Virus record (IMG/VR): IMGVR_UViG_3300032241_000076
Span: 1-22,938 of that record
Direction: 5' to 3' (one strand)
From: a virus
Length of the DNA: 22,938 nucleotides
The number at the start of each line of letters is the position of its first letter. Within the stretch, counting starts at the first letter, position 1. Made by a program: the position numbers and the translations under genes. Positions 14,144 to 21,593 of this stretch are shown in pieces. Under the pieces are notes generated by a model, which was given only the letters and a program-made list of their open reading frames with translations, was not told the DNA's origin and made no database searches.

Positions 14144-14330
14144 TATAACTGGTGATAAGATTCAAACTAAAGGTATATTATCTAAAGAAGGTGAAGCTAA
14201 TTGGGATAAAATCTTTGGTAAGAAAAAGAAGGATGACACACGACTGTCAGAGCAGCCAGTGGCTGATATGCAGTCTGTGGAAGACGAGATTGATGTTAAA
14301 AGATTAACTGATGCATTTAATGGATTATAA
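14127..14330 (+). CDS. small conserved phage protein
   Basis: This 67-residue protein starts MPSKNDITGDKIQTKG and includes 'NWDKIFGKKKKDD'. The 'NDITGD' opening and the F-G-KKK core recur in marine T7-like phages next to the primase (from memory). Start 14127 is chosen because AAGGAG lies 9 nt upstream; longer in-frame versions lie inside the zinc-ribbon gene without a ribosome site. Function unknown. Confidence 0.7.
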   Translation: MPSKNDITGDKIQTKGILSKEGEANWDKIFGKKKKDDTRLSEQPVADMQSVEDEIDVKRLTDAFNGL

Positions 14331-14332
14331 TA

Positions 14333-15019
14333 ATGTCATTTATTAAACATATGCCTTGTAGTAATTGTGGTAGTAAAGATAATTTAGCAGAGTATGTAGA
14401 CCATTATTATTGTTTCGGGTGTGGACATTGGAAGTCTAAGAATGATATTACATCTATTCGAAACCGATTGCAGAGCGAACACGCGATGCTATCGGATGAG
14501 ATTAATATTAATATCACTGATAACATTCCAATTGAAGCCATGAAATGGCTTTTGCAATATGGAATTACTAAAGCTGACATAGATCACTACCACCTTGGGT
14601 GGTGTAATGATCTTAACATATTGGTTTTAGTTAATACGCCAAACTATTATCAGGGAAGATCTTTTACAACTGGAGTTAAATATAGATCTAAAGGTAAAAA
14701 GCCCTTGCTTTGGTATGGTAATGGTGATATACTAGTATGTGTAGAGGATGTAATTAGTGCTATTAAAGTTAGTAAAGCTAACCCAGATGTAACAGTCACA
14801 CCTCTATTGGGTTCAAGTATATCCCTAGAACTTACACAAACCATTCTAGAACGATTTAAAACTGTTAGGGTATGGTTGGATAGGGATAAAGCAATTGATG
14901 CCGTTAAACAGGCTAGAAGTTTAAAAGAAAAAGGTATTGATGCTGAGGTCATAGTATCACCTAATGATCCTAAAGAATATTCTACAGGAGAAATAAATGA
15001 ATGGTTGAGAAACAGATAA
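14333..15019 (+). CDS. DNA primase (zinc ribbon + TOPRIM), T7 gp4-like N-terminal part
   Basis: This 228-residue protein has a zinc ribbon (C9, C12, C27, C30) for template recognition. A TOPRIM domain follows with E138 in 'DILVCVED' and D183/D185 in 'VRVWLDRDKA'. In T7 these domains are fused to the helicase in gp4; here the helicase is a separate gene that overlaps this one by 19 bp. The primase would lay down lagging-strand primers. The 'TPLLGSSIS' segment between the acids is as in phage TOPRIM primases. All catalytic residues are present. Confidence 0.88.
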   Translation: MSFIKHMPCSNCGSKDNLAEYVDHYYCFGCGHWKSKNDITSIRNRLQSEHAMLSDEININITDNIPIEAMKWLLQYGITKADIDHYHLGWCNDLNILVLVNTPNYYQGRSFTTGVKYRSKGKKPLLWYGNGDILVCVEDVISAIKVSKANPDVTVTPLLGSSISLELTQTILERFKTVRVWLDRDKAIDAVKQARSLKEKGIDAEVIVSPNDPKEYSTGEINEWLRNR

Positions 15020-16239
15020 TTAAATTGTTCTGTGAAGACAAAGAAGTCTTTACAAAGTATTATAAGTATGTTAACATTAATTATATTAAAACTAATTATA
15101 ATAATATATATAAATTATTTAATATAATAGATTTATATTATAATAAATATAATACTATTAATAATATAACTATAAATGAATTAGATATATATTATAATAG
15201 TAATTATTTATTAAAAGATAATGAAAGAAAAGAATTAACATCTCTTCTTGAAGAGATATATAATCAAGACATTAATGTAGATTCTGTCATTGGGTTGCTA
15301 GAAGAGCACAGACGACGCTCTCTTGCAGGCAAAGTCGCTATCATGGCATTAGATGTTGAGTCTGGTAAAAAGTCTACTGAAGATTTACTTGAACTGTTTA
15401 ATGACTTTGAACATCAAGAAGTTGAATCAGAAGGCATTACCCCTGTCAATATGAACTTAAAGGAGTTATATGATACACAAATTCAAACGCCAGGTCTACG
15501 ATGGCGTCTTAACTTTCTTAATAAAAGTCTTGGGTCTCTTCGCAAAGGTGATTTCGGCTTTATCTTTGCTAGGCCTGAAACAGGTAAAACTACATTCCTT
15601 GCGAGTGAAGTTACTCACATGGTCAGTCAAACTAATGGGCATGTGTTATGGTTTAACAACGAAGAGCAAGGAAATAAAGTCGGAATACGGGTGTTCCAAG
15701 CTGCATTGGGACTTAACACAGGAGACTTGTTTCGCAACGTTGAAAGCAAACAAGACCAATACGAAGTGCTCACTGGGAATAGAATCATCATCCTTGATTT
15801 CGAAGACTCAAGTAGCAAATCTAGAATAGAAGCAGTGCTTAAACAATATAACCCTGCGTTGATTATCTTTGATCAAATAGATAAGATTCGTGGGTTCAAA
15901 GGAGAACGTAATGACCTTGAACTTAAACAAATATATCAATGGGCTCGTGAGATTGCTAAGACGTATGCTCCGGTCATCGCGGTATCACAGGCAAGTGGGG
16001 AGGCAGAGGGAAAACTATTTCTAACAATGGATATGGTTGACGGATCTAAGACTGCTAAACAAGGTGAAGCTGATTGGATACTAGGCATTGGTAAAGAACA
16101 AGACAATACAAGTCGCACTAGATACTTTAACATAAGCAAGAATAAACTTATAGGTGATGCAGATACTAGTCCTGACTTACGTCACGGTTCATCACAAGTA
16201 TTAATTAAACCTGAAATTGCTCGCTATGAAGATATCTAA
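15001..16239 (+). CDS. replicative DNA helicase (DnaB/T7 gp4 RecA-type)
   Basis: The 412-residue protein has Walker A 'RPETGKTT' (191-198), Walker B 'LIIFDQID' (287-294), and a later 'MVDGSKTAKQGEADWILGIG' segment typical of the hexameric helicase core. Residues 20-75 are unusually rich in Asn, Tyr and Ile and come from a stretch of extremely A/T-rich DNA. This N-terminal part may be the primase- or loader-binding region. GGAG lies 10 nt upstream of the chosen ATG, inside the primase gene. It should unwind the fork with the separate primase. Confidence 0.9.
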   Translation: MVEKQIIKLFCEDKEVFTKYYKYVNINYIKTNYNNIYKLFNIIDLYYNKYNTINNITINELDIYYNSNYLLKDNERKELTSLLEEIYNQDINVDSVIGLLEEHRRRSLAGKVAIMALDVESGKKSTEDLLELFNDFEHQEVESEGITPVNMNLKELYDTQIQTPGLRWRLNFLNKSLGSLRKGDFGFIFARPETGKTTFLASEVTHMVSQTNGHVLWFNNEEQGNKVGIRVFQAALGLNTGDLFRNVESKQDQYEVLTGNRIIILDFEDSSSKSRIEAVLKQYNPALIIFDQIDKIRGFKGERNDLELKQIYQWAREIAKTYAPVIAVSQASGEAEGKLFLTMDMVDGSKTAKQGEADWILGIGKEQDNTSRTRYFNISKNKLIGDADTSPDLRHGSSQVLIKPEIARYEDI

Positions 16240-16369
16240 ATGGACAAGATGGATATTACTAGATTGGGATAATACAATCATAAGATGGTTTGACTACCCA
16301 GCTACAGGAACCATTCTGTATAAAGAACCTAAGATTAACTTAAATGAAATAGAGGAGTGTTTATTTTGA
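16226..16369 (+). CDS. 47-residue hypothetical protein
   Basis: The ORF begins inside the end of the helicase gene (14-bp overlap) and has several tryptophans ('KWTRWILLDWDNTIIRWFDY'). Its last codons contain the GGAG that serves the next gene. Its own ribosome site is not obvious, so translation would be coupled to the helicase. No family is recognised; the filled spacing is the main argument that it is real. Confidence 0.5.
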   Translation: MKISKWTRWILLDWDNTIIRWFDYPATGTILYKEPKINLNEIEECLF

Positions 16370-16521
16370 ATGAGTTTGATGAAGTACTTAAAGCTAGACC
16401 TGATTTGACTAGAGCAGATCTATATGATATAATAGATATTATGGACATCAATGATACATTAATTGATGCAGTCAATAAATTCTATCCACTCAATAAAGGA
16501 ACCGGAGATTGCGCAGCCTAA
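16366..16521 (+). CDS. 51-residue acidic protein with TTG start
   Basis: The frame starts at TTG (16366) with GGAG 8 nt upstream and encodes a helical acidic protein ('NEFDEVLKARPDLTRADLYD', 'INDTLIDAVNKFYP'). The ATG at 16370 is in another frame and stops after 12 codons, so TTG is the better start. It overlaps the previous gene by 4 bp and the polymerase gene by 13 bp. No family is recognised. Confidence 0.55.
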   Translation: MNEFDEVLKARPDLTRADLYDIIDIMDINDTLIDAVNKFYPLNKGTGDCAA

Positions 16522-17681
16522 TCTTAGATGTAGAAACAACCATTAGCAGTAAAGGTAATCCATTTGATGAAAGGAATAAACTCTGTTATGTTGGTCTCTA
16601 TAGCGATAGTCAGCATTACCTTTTTGATATTGATTATAGCGGAAGTCCTAACCGATCTGGACTTGACACTATACAAAAACTCATTGACAGCCACGATACT
16701 ATTGTTGGCTTTAACCTCAAATTTGACTTGCATTGGATAAGAAAATATGGAATCAATATTATGGGGAAGCGTGTTTGGGATTGTCAGTTGGCACATTTTA
16801 TTTACACTGGACAACAAACACCCTATCCCTCTTTGGATGGAGTTGCTGCTTACTATAACTTGGGTTCTAAGCTTGACGTTATTGCTAGTGAGTATTGGAA
16901 GAATGGTATAGACACACCTGAGATTCCAAAGGATCTTCTTGAAGAATATCTTATACAAGATTTGCGTTTAACGCAACAAGTGTATGATAAACAGATGGAA
17001 GAATTTGCGTCTGCTGCAAAACAGATGCAACGATTAATTAGTTTACATAACCAAGATTTATTGGTCTTAGAGGAGATGGAATACAATGGTATTATCTATG
17101 ATGAAGACGGATGTAATGAAGGAGCTAAAGATCTTTCTACTAGCATTGCGAGTATTGATAACGAGCTTTACTCGTATCATATGCTTCCTGAGTTTAATCC
17201 CAGCAGTACTGAGCACGTATCTACTCTCTTATATGGGGGCATTATTAAATACAGGCGTAAGGAAGTTGTCGGAGTATTTAAAACTGGAGCCCGTAAAGGT
17301 CAAGAGAAAGAACAATGGAAAGATTACGAACAAACGTTTGAAAGATTAGTTACACCACTTAAAGGATCTGAACTAGAGAAAGAAGGTTTTTACTCTATTG
17401 ATGATCAGACGTTAAAGAGTCTTAAGTTTAAAACTAACAAAGCTAAAGAACTTGTAGAACTTATATTAGCTAGGGCAATCTTAAGTAAACGATTGACTGC
17501 TTACTATGAAGGTTTACCTGAACTAAGAAGTAAAATGAACTGGCCGTTTGGAAAGTTACATGGGGTTCTTAATCAATGTGTTGCTAAGACTGGTAGGTTG
17601 TCATCAACCAAACCTAACTTACAAAACTTTGATGGAGAAATTAAACAACTATTTGGGAGTAGGTATGCTGTTACAAGCTGA
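16509..17681 (+). CDS. family A DNA polymerase, N-terminal part: 3'-5' exonuclease and thumb
   Basis: The 390-residue protein starts with TTG (AGGA 8 nt upstream). The proofreading exonuclease is complete: Exo I 'LILDVETT' (D7, E9), Exo II 'TIVGFNLKFDLHWI' (N69, D73), Exo III 'YLIQDLRLT' (Y147, D151). The thumb/palm entry 'GRLSSTKPNLQNFDGEIKQL' follows near the end. The ORF stops a few codons after 'FGSRY', exactly where motif A should begin. The rest of the enzyme is in the next, overlapping ORF in the +1 frame. Together the two make one T7-like polymerase; alone this part could only be an exonuclease. Confidence 0.88.
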   Translation: MRSLILDVETTISSKGNPFDERNKLCYVGLYSDSQHYLFDIDYSGSPNRSGLDTIQKLIDSHDTIVGFNLKFDLHWIRKYGINIMGKRVWDCQLAHFIYTGQQTPYPSLDGVAAYYNLGSKLDVIASEYWKNGIDTPEIPKDLLEEYLIQDLRLTQQVYDKQMEEFASAAKQMQRLISLHNQDLLVLEEMEYNGIIYDEDGCNEGAKDLSTSIASIDNELYSYHMLPEFNPSSTEHVSTLLYGGIIKYRRKEVVGVFKTGARKGQEKEQWKDYEQTFERLVTPLKGSELEKEGFYSIDDQTLKSLKFKTNKAKELVELILARAILSKRLTAYYEGLPELRSKMNWPFGKLHGVLNQCVAKTGRLSSTKPNLQNFDGEIKQLFGSRYAVTS

Positions 17682-18384
17682 CGCAAAAGCTTTAGAGTGG
17701 GTCTGTGCTACATACCTATCACAAGATCAAACTGCTTTAAAGGAGATATGGGATGGAACTGATCAGCATAGCGATAATCAACTTAGGTTTGGGCTTCCTT
17801 CTAGGATCATTGCTAAGACATTTGTTTTCAGACTCATCTACGGAGGTAGTGCTTACAGTTATGCTCATGACGTTAATTTTACTGGTGTATCTACATCTGA
17901 ATCTTTCTGGCAGAATGTTATAGATGAGTTCTATAGTAAGTATGAAGGTCTTGCTTATTGGCATAAAGAAGTTGTCGCTACGGCTATGCGAGACCGACAA
18001 CTCATCATGCCAACTGGTAGGATATATAAGTATGAGCCGGAAGTAAAGTACGGCAAAGTCAAGTGGCCTCGCACTAAGATTCTAAACTATCCAGTTCAGG
18101 GTCTTGGTGCTGACTTGATGGCAATAGCAAGAGTGTCTTTATCTAATAGGCTTAAAGATAAAGATGGAGTTAAACTAATTAATACTGTTCATGATTCAAT
18201 TATACTTGACTTTGATTCTAAAGTATGGGATAATAATAGTATAGTTAGTTTAGTTAATAAGTGTTTTACAGATGTTCCGACTAACTTTAAGAAGTTGTTT
18301 GGAGTAAACTTTAACCTTCCCATGAGGGTAGAATGTCAAGTAGGGCCTAATTGGGGTAACATGGAGATAGTGAATGTTAATTAA
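17665..18384 (+). CDS. family A DNA polymerase, C-terminal part: palm and fingers
   Basis: The 239-residue protein begins MLLQADAKALEW, which is motif A (D6, E11). The O-helix is 'RIIAKTFVFRLIYGGSA' (R47, K51, F55, Y59), so the position equal to E. coli Pol I 762 is Phe, and an Arg replaces the usual Gly after it. Motif C is 'INTVHDSIILD' (H176, D177). GGGAG lies 5 nt before the ATG, so independent translation is plausible. The 17-bp overlap with the exonuclease part, and the cut between 'SRY' and motif A, mean the two halves must reassemble, be joined by frameshifting, or reflect a sequencing indel. Confidence 0.88.
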   Translation: MLLQADAKALEWVCATYLSQDQTALKEIWDGTDQHSDNQLRFGLPSRIIAKTFVFRLIYGGSAYSYAHDVNFTGVSTSESFWQNVIDEFYSKYEGLAYWHKEVVATAMRDRQLIMPTGRIYKYEPEVKYGKVKWPRTKILNYPVQGLGADLMAIARVSLSNRLKDKDGVKLINTVHDSIILDFDSKVWDNNSIVSLVNKCFTDVPTNFKKLFGVNFNLPMRVECQVGPNWGNMEIVNVN

Positions 18385-18895
18385 TATTATTGATGTAGGA
18401 CAACCTAATACACACGCTGCTAAGAATGGCCGTAATTACCAATCAATTGAGGTAACTTACAAAGCAGAGAATGGACAGGTTGCTAACAAGAAGTTAATGT
18501 CCTTTAGTAATCCTAGTGTGTTTAATCACATTAAAGGTTTATCAAAAGGTGCTACACTTAACGTAACAACAACTAAAGATGCCAATGGTTATTGGCAATG
18601 GACTGGTATTGGAGGAGATAACGAAGTGGCTGATACAACACAATCTAAACCTGCATCAGGTGGTGGTAGAGTAACTGGTAGTAACTATGAGACTAAAGAA
18701 GAACGTGCCGCCAGGCAAGTCTATATCATTCGTCAGAGCAGTATTTCCTCTGCAGTTGAATTCTTAGGTTCTGGTAAAACTGTTGATGAAGTGTTAGCAG
18801 TAGCTAAACAGTTTGAAACTTATGTGTTTGCTAAAGACGCTAATCCAACTAAAGAAGTTAACTTCGATGACCTCGAAGATGACATCCCTGTTTAA
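18374..18895 (+). CDS. phage ssDNA-binding protein (OB-fold)
   Basis: This 173-residue protein has a beta-rich N-terminal half ('YQSIEVTYKAENGQ', 'KKLMSFSNPSVFNHIKG', 'NVTTTKDANGYWQWTGIG') of the OB-fold type. A Gly/Ser-rich linker and a helix follow, then an acidic tail 'VNFDDLEDDIPV'. Acidic C-termini of T7 gp2.5-like and SSB proteins contact the polymerase and helicase. GGAG lies 9 nt upstream and the gene overlaps the polymerase gene by 11 bp. The fold call is by pattern, without an alignment. Confidence 0.75.
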   Translation: MLINIIDVGQPNTHAAKNGRNYQSIEVTYKAENGQVANKKLMSFSNPSVFNHIKGLSKGATLNVTTTKDANGYWQWTGIGGDNEVADTTQSKPASGGGRVTGSNYETKEERAARQVYIIRQSSISSAVEFLGSGKTVDEVLAVAKQFETYVFAKDANPTKEVNFDDLEDDIPV

Positions 18896-18905
18896 GGAGT
18901 AACAA

Positions 18906-19199
18906 ATGAAGAAATGGTTAATAGCATTATTAATATTAATTCCAGTAGCCGCTATTGCGGTTGACAAATTCCTGCATTATAAATTTAATGATGCTGTTGT
19001 CATTTCTATATCTAATATACCTTGTCCTTTCAAAGAGATTAGCCAAGAGTTTCCACTAGCAGTGGTGGCTAATCGAATTGATGGGGAAAGACTATTGGGT
19101 TGTTTTAAACATGATAACGATAATATTATTATTCAATGGGTTCATGGTGATCAAACCACTATCCCAGCTAACGCATTCCTTGTAAAGCCTACACTATGA
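18906..19199 (+). CDS. small membrane-anchored or exported protein
   Basis: The 97-residue protein opens with a Lys-Lys-hydrophobic stretch, 'MKKWLIALLILIPVAAIAVD', either a signal peptide or one membrane anchor. The rest, about 75 residues, is soluble with two cysteines ('IPCPF', 'LGCFKH') that could form a disulfide in the periplasm. AAGGAG precedes the start. It lies between replication genes and overlaps the exonuclease start by 4 bp. No family is recognised; superinfection exclusion or envelope action is possible but unproven. Confidence 0.65.
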   Translation: MKKWLIALLILIPVAAIAVDKFLHYKFNDAVVISISNIPCPFKEISQEFPLAVVANRIDGERLLGCFKHDNDNIIIQWVHGDQTTIPANAFLVKPTL

Positions 19200-19921
19200 A
19201 AGCCCTAATTGATGCTGACATAGTTGCTTACAGGATAGCTTGCACCTGTGAAGAAGATGATGCTCAGGACTTTGTATTTGCTAGAGTAGAAGATCTTGTA
19301 GATTCTATTCTTGTTAATACTGAAGCATCTGAGTATCATCTATTCCTAACGGGTAAAGATAACTTTAGGTATACTATATACCCCGAATACAAAGCTCATA
19401 GACCAAAAGATAAACCTTTCTGGTTAGAGCAGATCAGACAATATCTTATTGCTACATTCAATGCAGAGATTATTAATGATCAAGAGGCTGATGATGCATT
19501 GGGCATCAATCAGACGGAAGACACTGTTATATGTTCTATTGATAAAGACTTGCTTATGATACCAGGTCGTCACTATAACTTTGTTAAAGATGAGTGGACA
19601 TTTCAAACAGACTTTGATGCTGTTAAACATTTCTATATGCAATGTCTTACAGGTGACAGAGCCGACAATATTAAAGGTATTGAAGGTATTGGTCCTAAGA
19701 AAGCACAACGCATATTAGATGATTGTTATACTGAACAACATATGTTTAATGCCGTAAGAGATGCTTATAGCAATGATGAAGAGTTTATTATGAATGCTAG
19801 AGTGTTATGGATTAGACGTAAACCTAACGAAGATTGGAGAGATATATTCAATGCCCTTATTCAAGAGCAAGCTGGAGGAGAAGGTTTGGGAACAGCTAAA
19901 GAAGAAATACCCAAGAGTTAA
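19196..19921 (+). CDS. 5'-3' exonuclease, FEN/T7 gp6-like
   Basis: The 241-residue protein has PIN/FEN active-site acids: 'MKALIDADIVAY' (D6, D8), 'YKAHRPKDKPFW', 'DQEADDALG', 'VICSIDKDLLMIPG' and 'LTGDRADNIKGIEGIGPKKA'. The last is the metal-binding acid plus the helix-three-turn-helix that grips DNA. These enzymes degrade host DNA and remove primers in T7-like phages. The gene overlaps the next nuclease gene by 71 bp. All key residues appear present. Confidence 0.9.
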   Translation: MKALIDADIVAYRIACTCEEDDAQDFVFARVEDLVDSILVNTEASEYHLFLTGKDNFRYTIYPEYKAHRPKDKPFWLEQIRQYLIATFNAEIINDQEADDALGINQTEDTVICSIDKDLLMIPGRHYNFVKDEWTFQTDFDAVKHFYMQCLTGDRADNIKGIEGIGPKKAQRILDDCYTEQHMFNAVRDAYSNDEEFIMNARVLWIRRKPNEDWRDIFNALIQEQAGGEGLGTAKEEIPKS

Positions 19922-20234
19922 ATACGAACCTGATAAGTTTAAGTATACTCAACCAGCTAAAGAAAGAACTTATAATCCAGACTTTAAAACTGGTGCACGT
20001 AAGATATACATAGAAGCAAAGGGTAAGTTAGATTTAGATACAAGACAGAAGATGATATGGTTTAGAGAATCCAATCCTGATATAACTATTATCTTTTTGT
20101 TTATGAACTCTGATAACAAACTCACTAAGAAAAGTAAAACAACTTACGGTAAATGGGCCACCGACAACGGCTTTCTTTGGTTAGACTTTAGAAAGGATTG
20201 GTTAAATGATTATAACAAACTGTGTGCAAAATAA
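19851..20234 (+). CDS. endonuclease I, T7 gp3-like Holliday-junction resolvase
   Basis: This 127-residue protein has 'LEEKVWEQLKK', 'RTYNPDFKTG' (D44), 'KIYIEAKGKLD' (E55, K57) and 'YGKWATDNGFLW'. It matches phage endonuclease I: a PD-(D/E)XK nuclease with the expected spacing of Asp, Glu and Lys. It resolves branched DNA before packaging and helps break host DNA. The start at 19851 has GGAG 11 nt upstream; a longer in-frame version lies inside the exonuclease gene without support. It sits next to the exonuclease, its usual partner, and overlaps the next gene by 29 bp. Confidence 0.88.
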   Translation: MPLFKSKLEEKVWEQLKKKYPRVKYEPDKFKYTQPAKERTYNPDFKTGARKIYIEAKGKLDLDTRQKMIWFRESNPDITIIFLFMNSDNKLTKKSKTTYGKWATDNGFLWLDFRKDWLNDYNKLCAK

Positions 20235-20400
20235 AGATGGCTCTTTAGACTTTGACTTTCATGTTGATGCTAATGAAGCTTCTTTTCTTATGGACTTCTC
20301 TATCAAAGAATTAGTACGTAGAGGTGTTATAAGTGTTGCTACTGATATGGCTGAACAAGAGCTAGATCTATTTAAACAAGAAGGGGGTAATGTAAATTGA
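20206..20400 (+). CDS. 64-residue conserved phage protein
   Basis: An acidic, helical protein with 'FHVDANEASFLMDFSIKELV' and 'VISVATDMAEQELD'. Small proteins of this kind are frequent downstream of endonuclease I in T7-like phages; no function is known to me. AAAGGA lies 8 nt before the ATG. It overlaps its neighbours by 29 and 4 bp. Confidence 0.65.
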   Translation: MIITNCVQNKDGSLDFDFHVDANEASFLMDFSIKELVRRGVISVATDMAEQELDLFKQEGGNVN

Positions 20401-20597
20401 GTAAAGGTAATTCACCAGCATTCCCATCTAAAGACTCTAAAGGTCAAATCTGGACAGGTCTTAACCTTAGAGACTACATAGCTTTAGAAGCTATGCATGG
20501 TCTTCTAGAAGCTGATCACGTTAAACGTGATGACATCCCTGCTGAAGCCTACCGGCTTGCAGACATGATGCTTGATGAAAGGTCTAACTACCAATGA
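20397..20597 (+). CDS. 66-residue hypothetical protein with TTG start
   Basis: The frame starts at TTG (20397), overlapping the previous stop codon (TTGA). A GGGGG ribosome site lies 9 nt upstream. The sequence 'AFPSKDSKGQIWTGLNLRDY' and 'ALEAMHGLLEADHV...ADMMLDER' resembles a widespread short phage family of unknown function. The tail overlaps a tiny hydrophobic ORF by ATGA. Confidence 0.65.
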   Translation: MSKGNSPAFPSKDSKGQIWTGLNLRDYIALEAMHGLLEADHVKRDDIPAEAYRLADMMLDERSNYQ

Positions 20598-20644
20598 TCT
20601 TTGTTGCTTTGATTGCTTTATTATTAATTACATGGGCATTATAA
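20594..20644 (+). CDS. 16-residue hydrophobic micropeptide, tentative
   Basis: The ORF MIFVALIALLLITWAL is entirely hydrophobic. It is joined to the upstream gene by an ATGA overlap and to the downstream gene by a TAATG overlap, the same coupling used by neighbouring real genes. A weak AAAGG lies 11 nt upstream. It could be a membrane micropeptide or merely a coupling device that carries ribosomes to the next start. Chance cannot be excluded at this length. Confidence 0.35.
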   Translation: MIFVALIALLLITWAL

Positions 20645-20829
20645 TGGCTAAACTACTATCATCATTTTACTGGGTCAAAGTTAGATACGAGAAAGAATTA
20701 CGTGTCAAATGTCCTAATGAACATATTGCAAAAGACAAAGCAATGCATGACTTTATTAATGGTTTGCCAGGCATTAGTGCCGATGATTTAAGAATTATTC
20801 ATGTTGAACAAAGTGAGGATCGTAAATGA
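20644..20829 (+). CDS. 61-residue hypothetical protein
   Basis: Starts MAKLLSSFYWVKVRYEKELR and continues with a helix and 'FINGLPGISADDLRIIHVEQ'. The start at 20644 overlaps the preceding micro-ORF stop; a longer in-frame version to 20572 covers the end of the previous gene and has no clear ribosome site. It overlaps the next gene by 4 bp. No family is recognised. Confidence 0.55.
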   Translation: MAKLLSSFYWVKVRYEKELRVKCPNEHIAKDKAMHDFINGLPGISADDLRIIHVEQSEDRK

Positions 20830-21572
20830 GTAAGATATTACTATTAGATATTGAAATGGCTCCTAATGTAGCCCACGTGTGGGGTATATGGGATCAAAAC
20901 ATTGGTATCAATCAATTACAAGAGTCATCTTATGTTATGTGTTATGCCGCTAAATGGTTAGGTGATAAAAAGATGATATTTGACTCTGTTAAGAAATCAG
21001 GTGAAAAGAAGATGCTACAAGGTATTCATAAGCTTCTTGACGAAGCTGATGCTGTAATCCATTACAATGGTAAACGGTTTGATATACCTAGCCTTAACAA
21101 AGAGTTCTTATTGCATGGTATGTTTCCACCAGCACCATTTAAAGAGATTGACTTATTAACTGTAGCTAAAGGTAGATTTAGATTTGTATCTAACAAACTA
21201 GACTATGTAGCACAGTCATTAGGTTTAGGTAAAAAGACTGAACATAGTGGTCATGAATTATGGGTACAATGTATGGCAGGTATTCCTAAAGCTTGGAAGA
21301 CTATGGAAGAGTATAACAAGAATGATGTTATCCTTTTAGAGAAGGTTTATGAACGCTTTAAACCTTGGATTAAAAACCATCTTAACCGTAACTTAGTTGA
21401 AAATACTGACTTATGTTGCCCTACATGTTCGTCTAATAACTTCCAACGTAGAGGGTTTAATATGACTGCAGCAGGTAAGTATCAACGTTATCAATGTCGT
21501 ACATGTGGTAACTGGTTTAGGGATAATAAGAATCTTAAACCTAAAGGTTCAACAAAACTTGTAAATGTTTAA
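20826..21572 (+). CDS. DnaQ/RNase H-like 3'-5' exonuclease with C-terminal zinc ribbon
   Basis: The 248-residue protein has DEDD-type motifs: 'ILLLDIEMAP' (D8, E10), 'AVIHYNGKRFDIPSL' (N81, D86) and 'YNKNDVILLEKVY' (D167). A zinc ribbon, C198-x2-C201 and C224-x2-C227, lies at about residues 196-230. It would act as a stand-alone ribonuclease or deoxyribonuclease on single strands. The polymerase already carries its own proofreading domain, so this is probably for primer, RNA or host nucleic acid processing (inference). The start overlaps the upstream stop (ATGA). Confidence 0.8.
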   Translation: MSKILLLDIEMAPNVAHVWGIWDQNIGINQLQESSYVMCYAAKWLGDKKMIFDSVKKSGEKKMLQGIHKLLDEADAVIHYNGKRFDIPSLNKEFLLHGMFPPAPFKEIDLLTVAKGRFRFVSNKLDYVAQSLGLGKKTEHSGHELWVQCMAGIPKAWKTMEEYNKNDVILLEKVYERFKPWIKNHLNRNLVENTDLCCPTCSSNNFQRRGFNMTAAGKYQRYQCRTCGNWFRDNKNLKPKGSTKLVNV

Positions 21573-21587
21573 AAAGAATGGTATAAT
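21559..21587 (+). promoter_or_regulatory. extended -10 promoter, leaderless layout, for the nucleotide module
   Basis: TTGTAA (21559-21564), a 17-nt spacer ending in TGG, and TATAAT (21582-21587). The -35 is weak (four of six) but the TG extension compensates. Six bases separate the -10 from the ATG at 21594, the same layout as the terS promoter. Confidence 0.7.
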
Positions 21588-21593
21588 ATTAAT

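Noticed and set aside
18206-18234. Promoter-like TTGACT-17-GATAAT inside the polymerase C-terminal gene
   Set aside because: Each box has one mismatch and lies in conserved coding sequence. In DNA this A/T-rich such matches are expected by chance; no gene start follows closely without its own coupling.
18961-18989. Promoter-like TTGACA-17-TTTAAT inside the small membrane protein gene
   Set aside because: The -35 is perfect but the -10 has one mismatch at a key position. It is over 200 bp from the next start; left as a possibility only.
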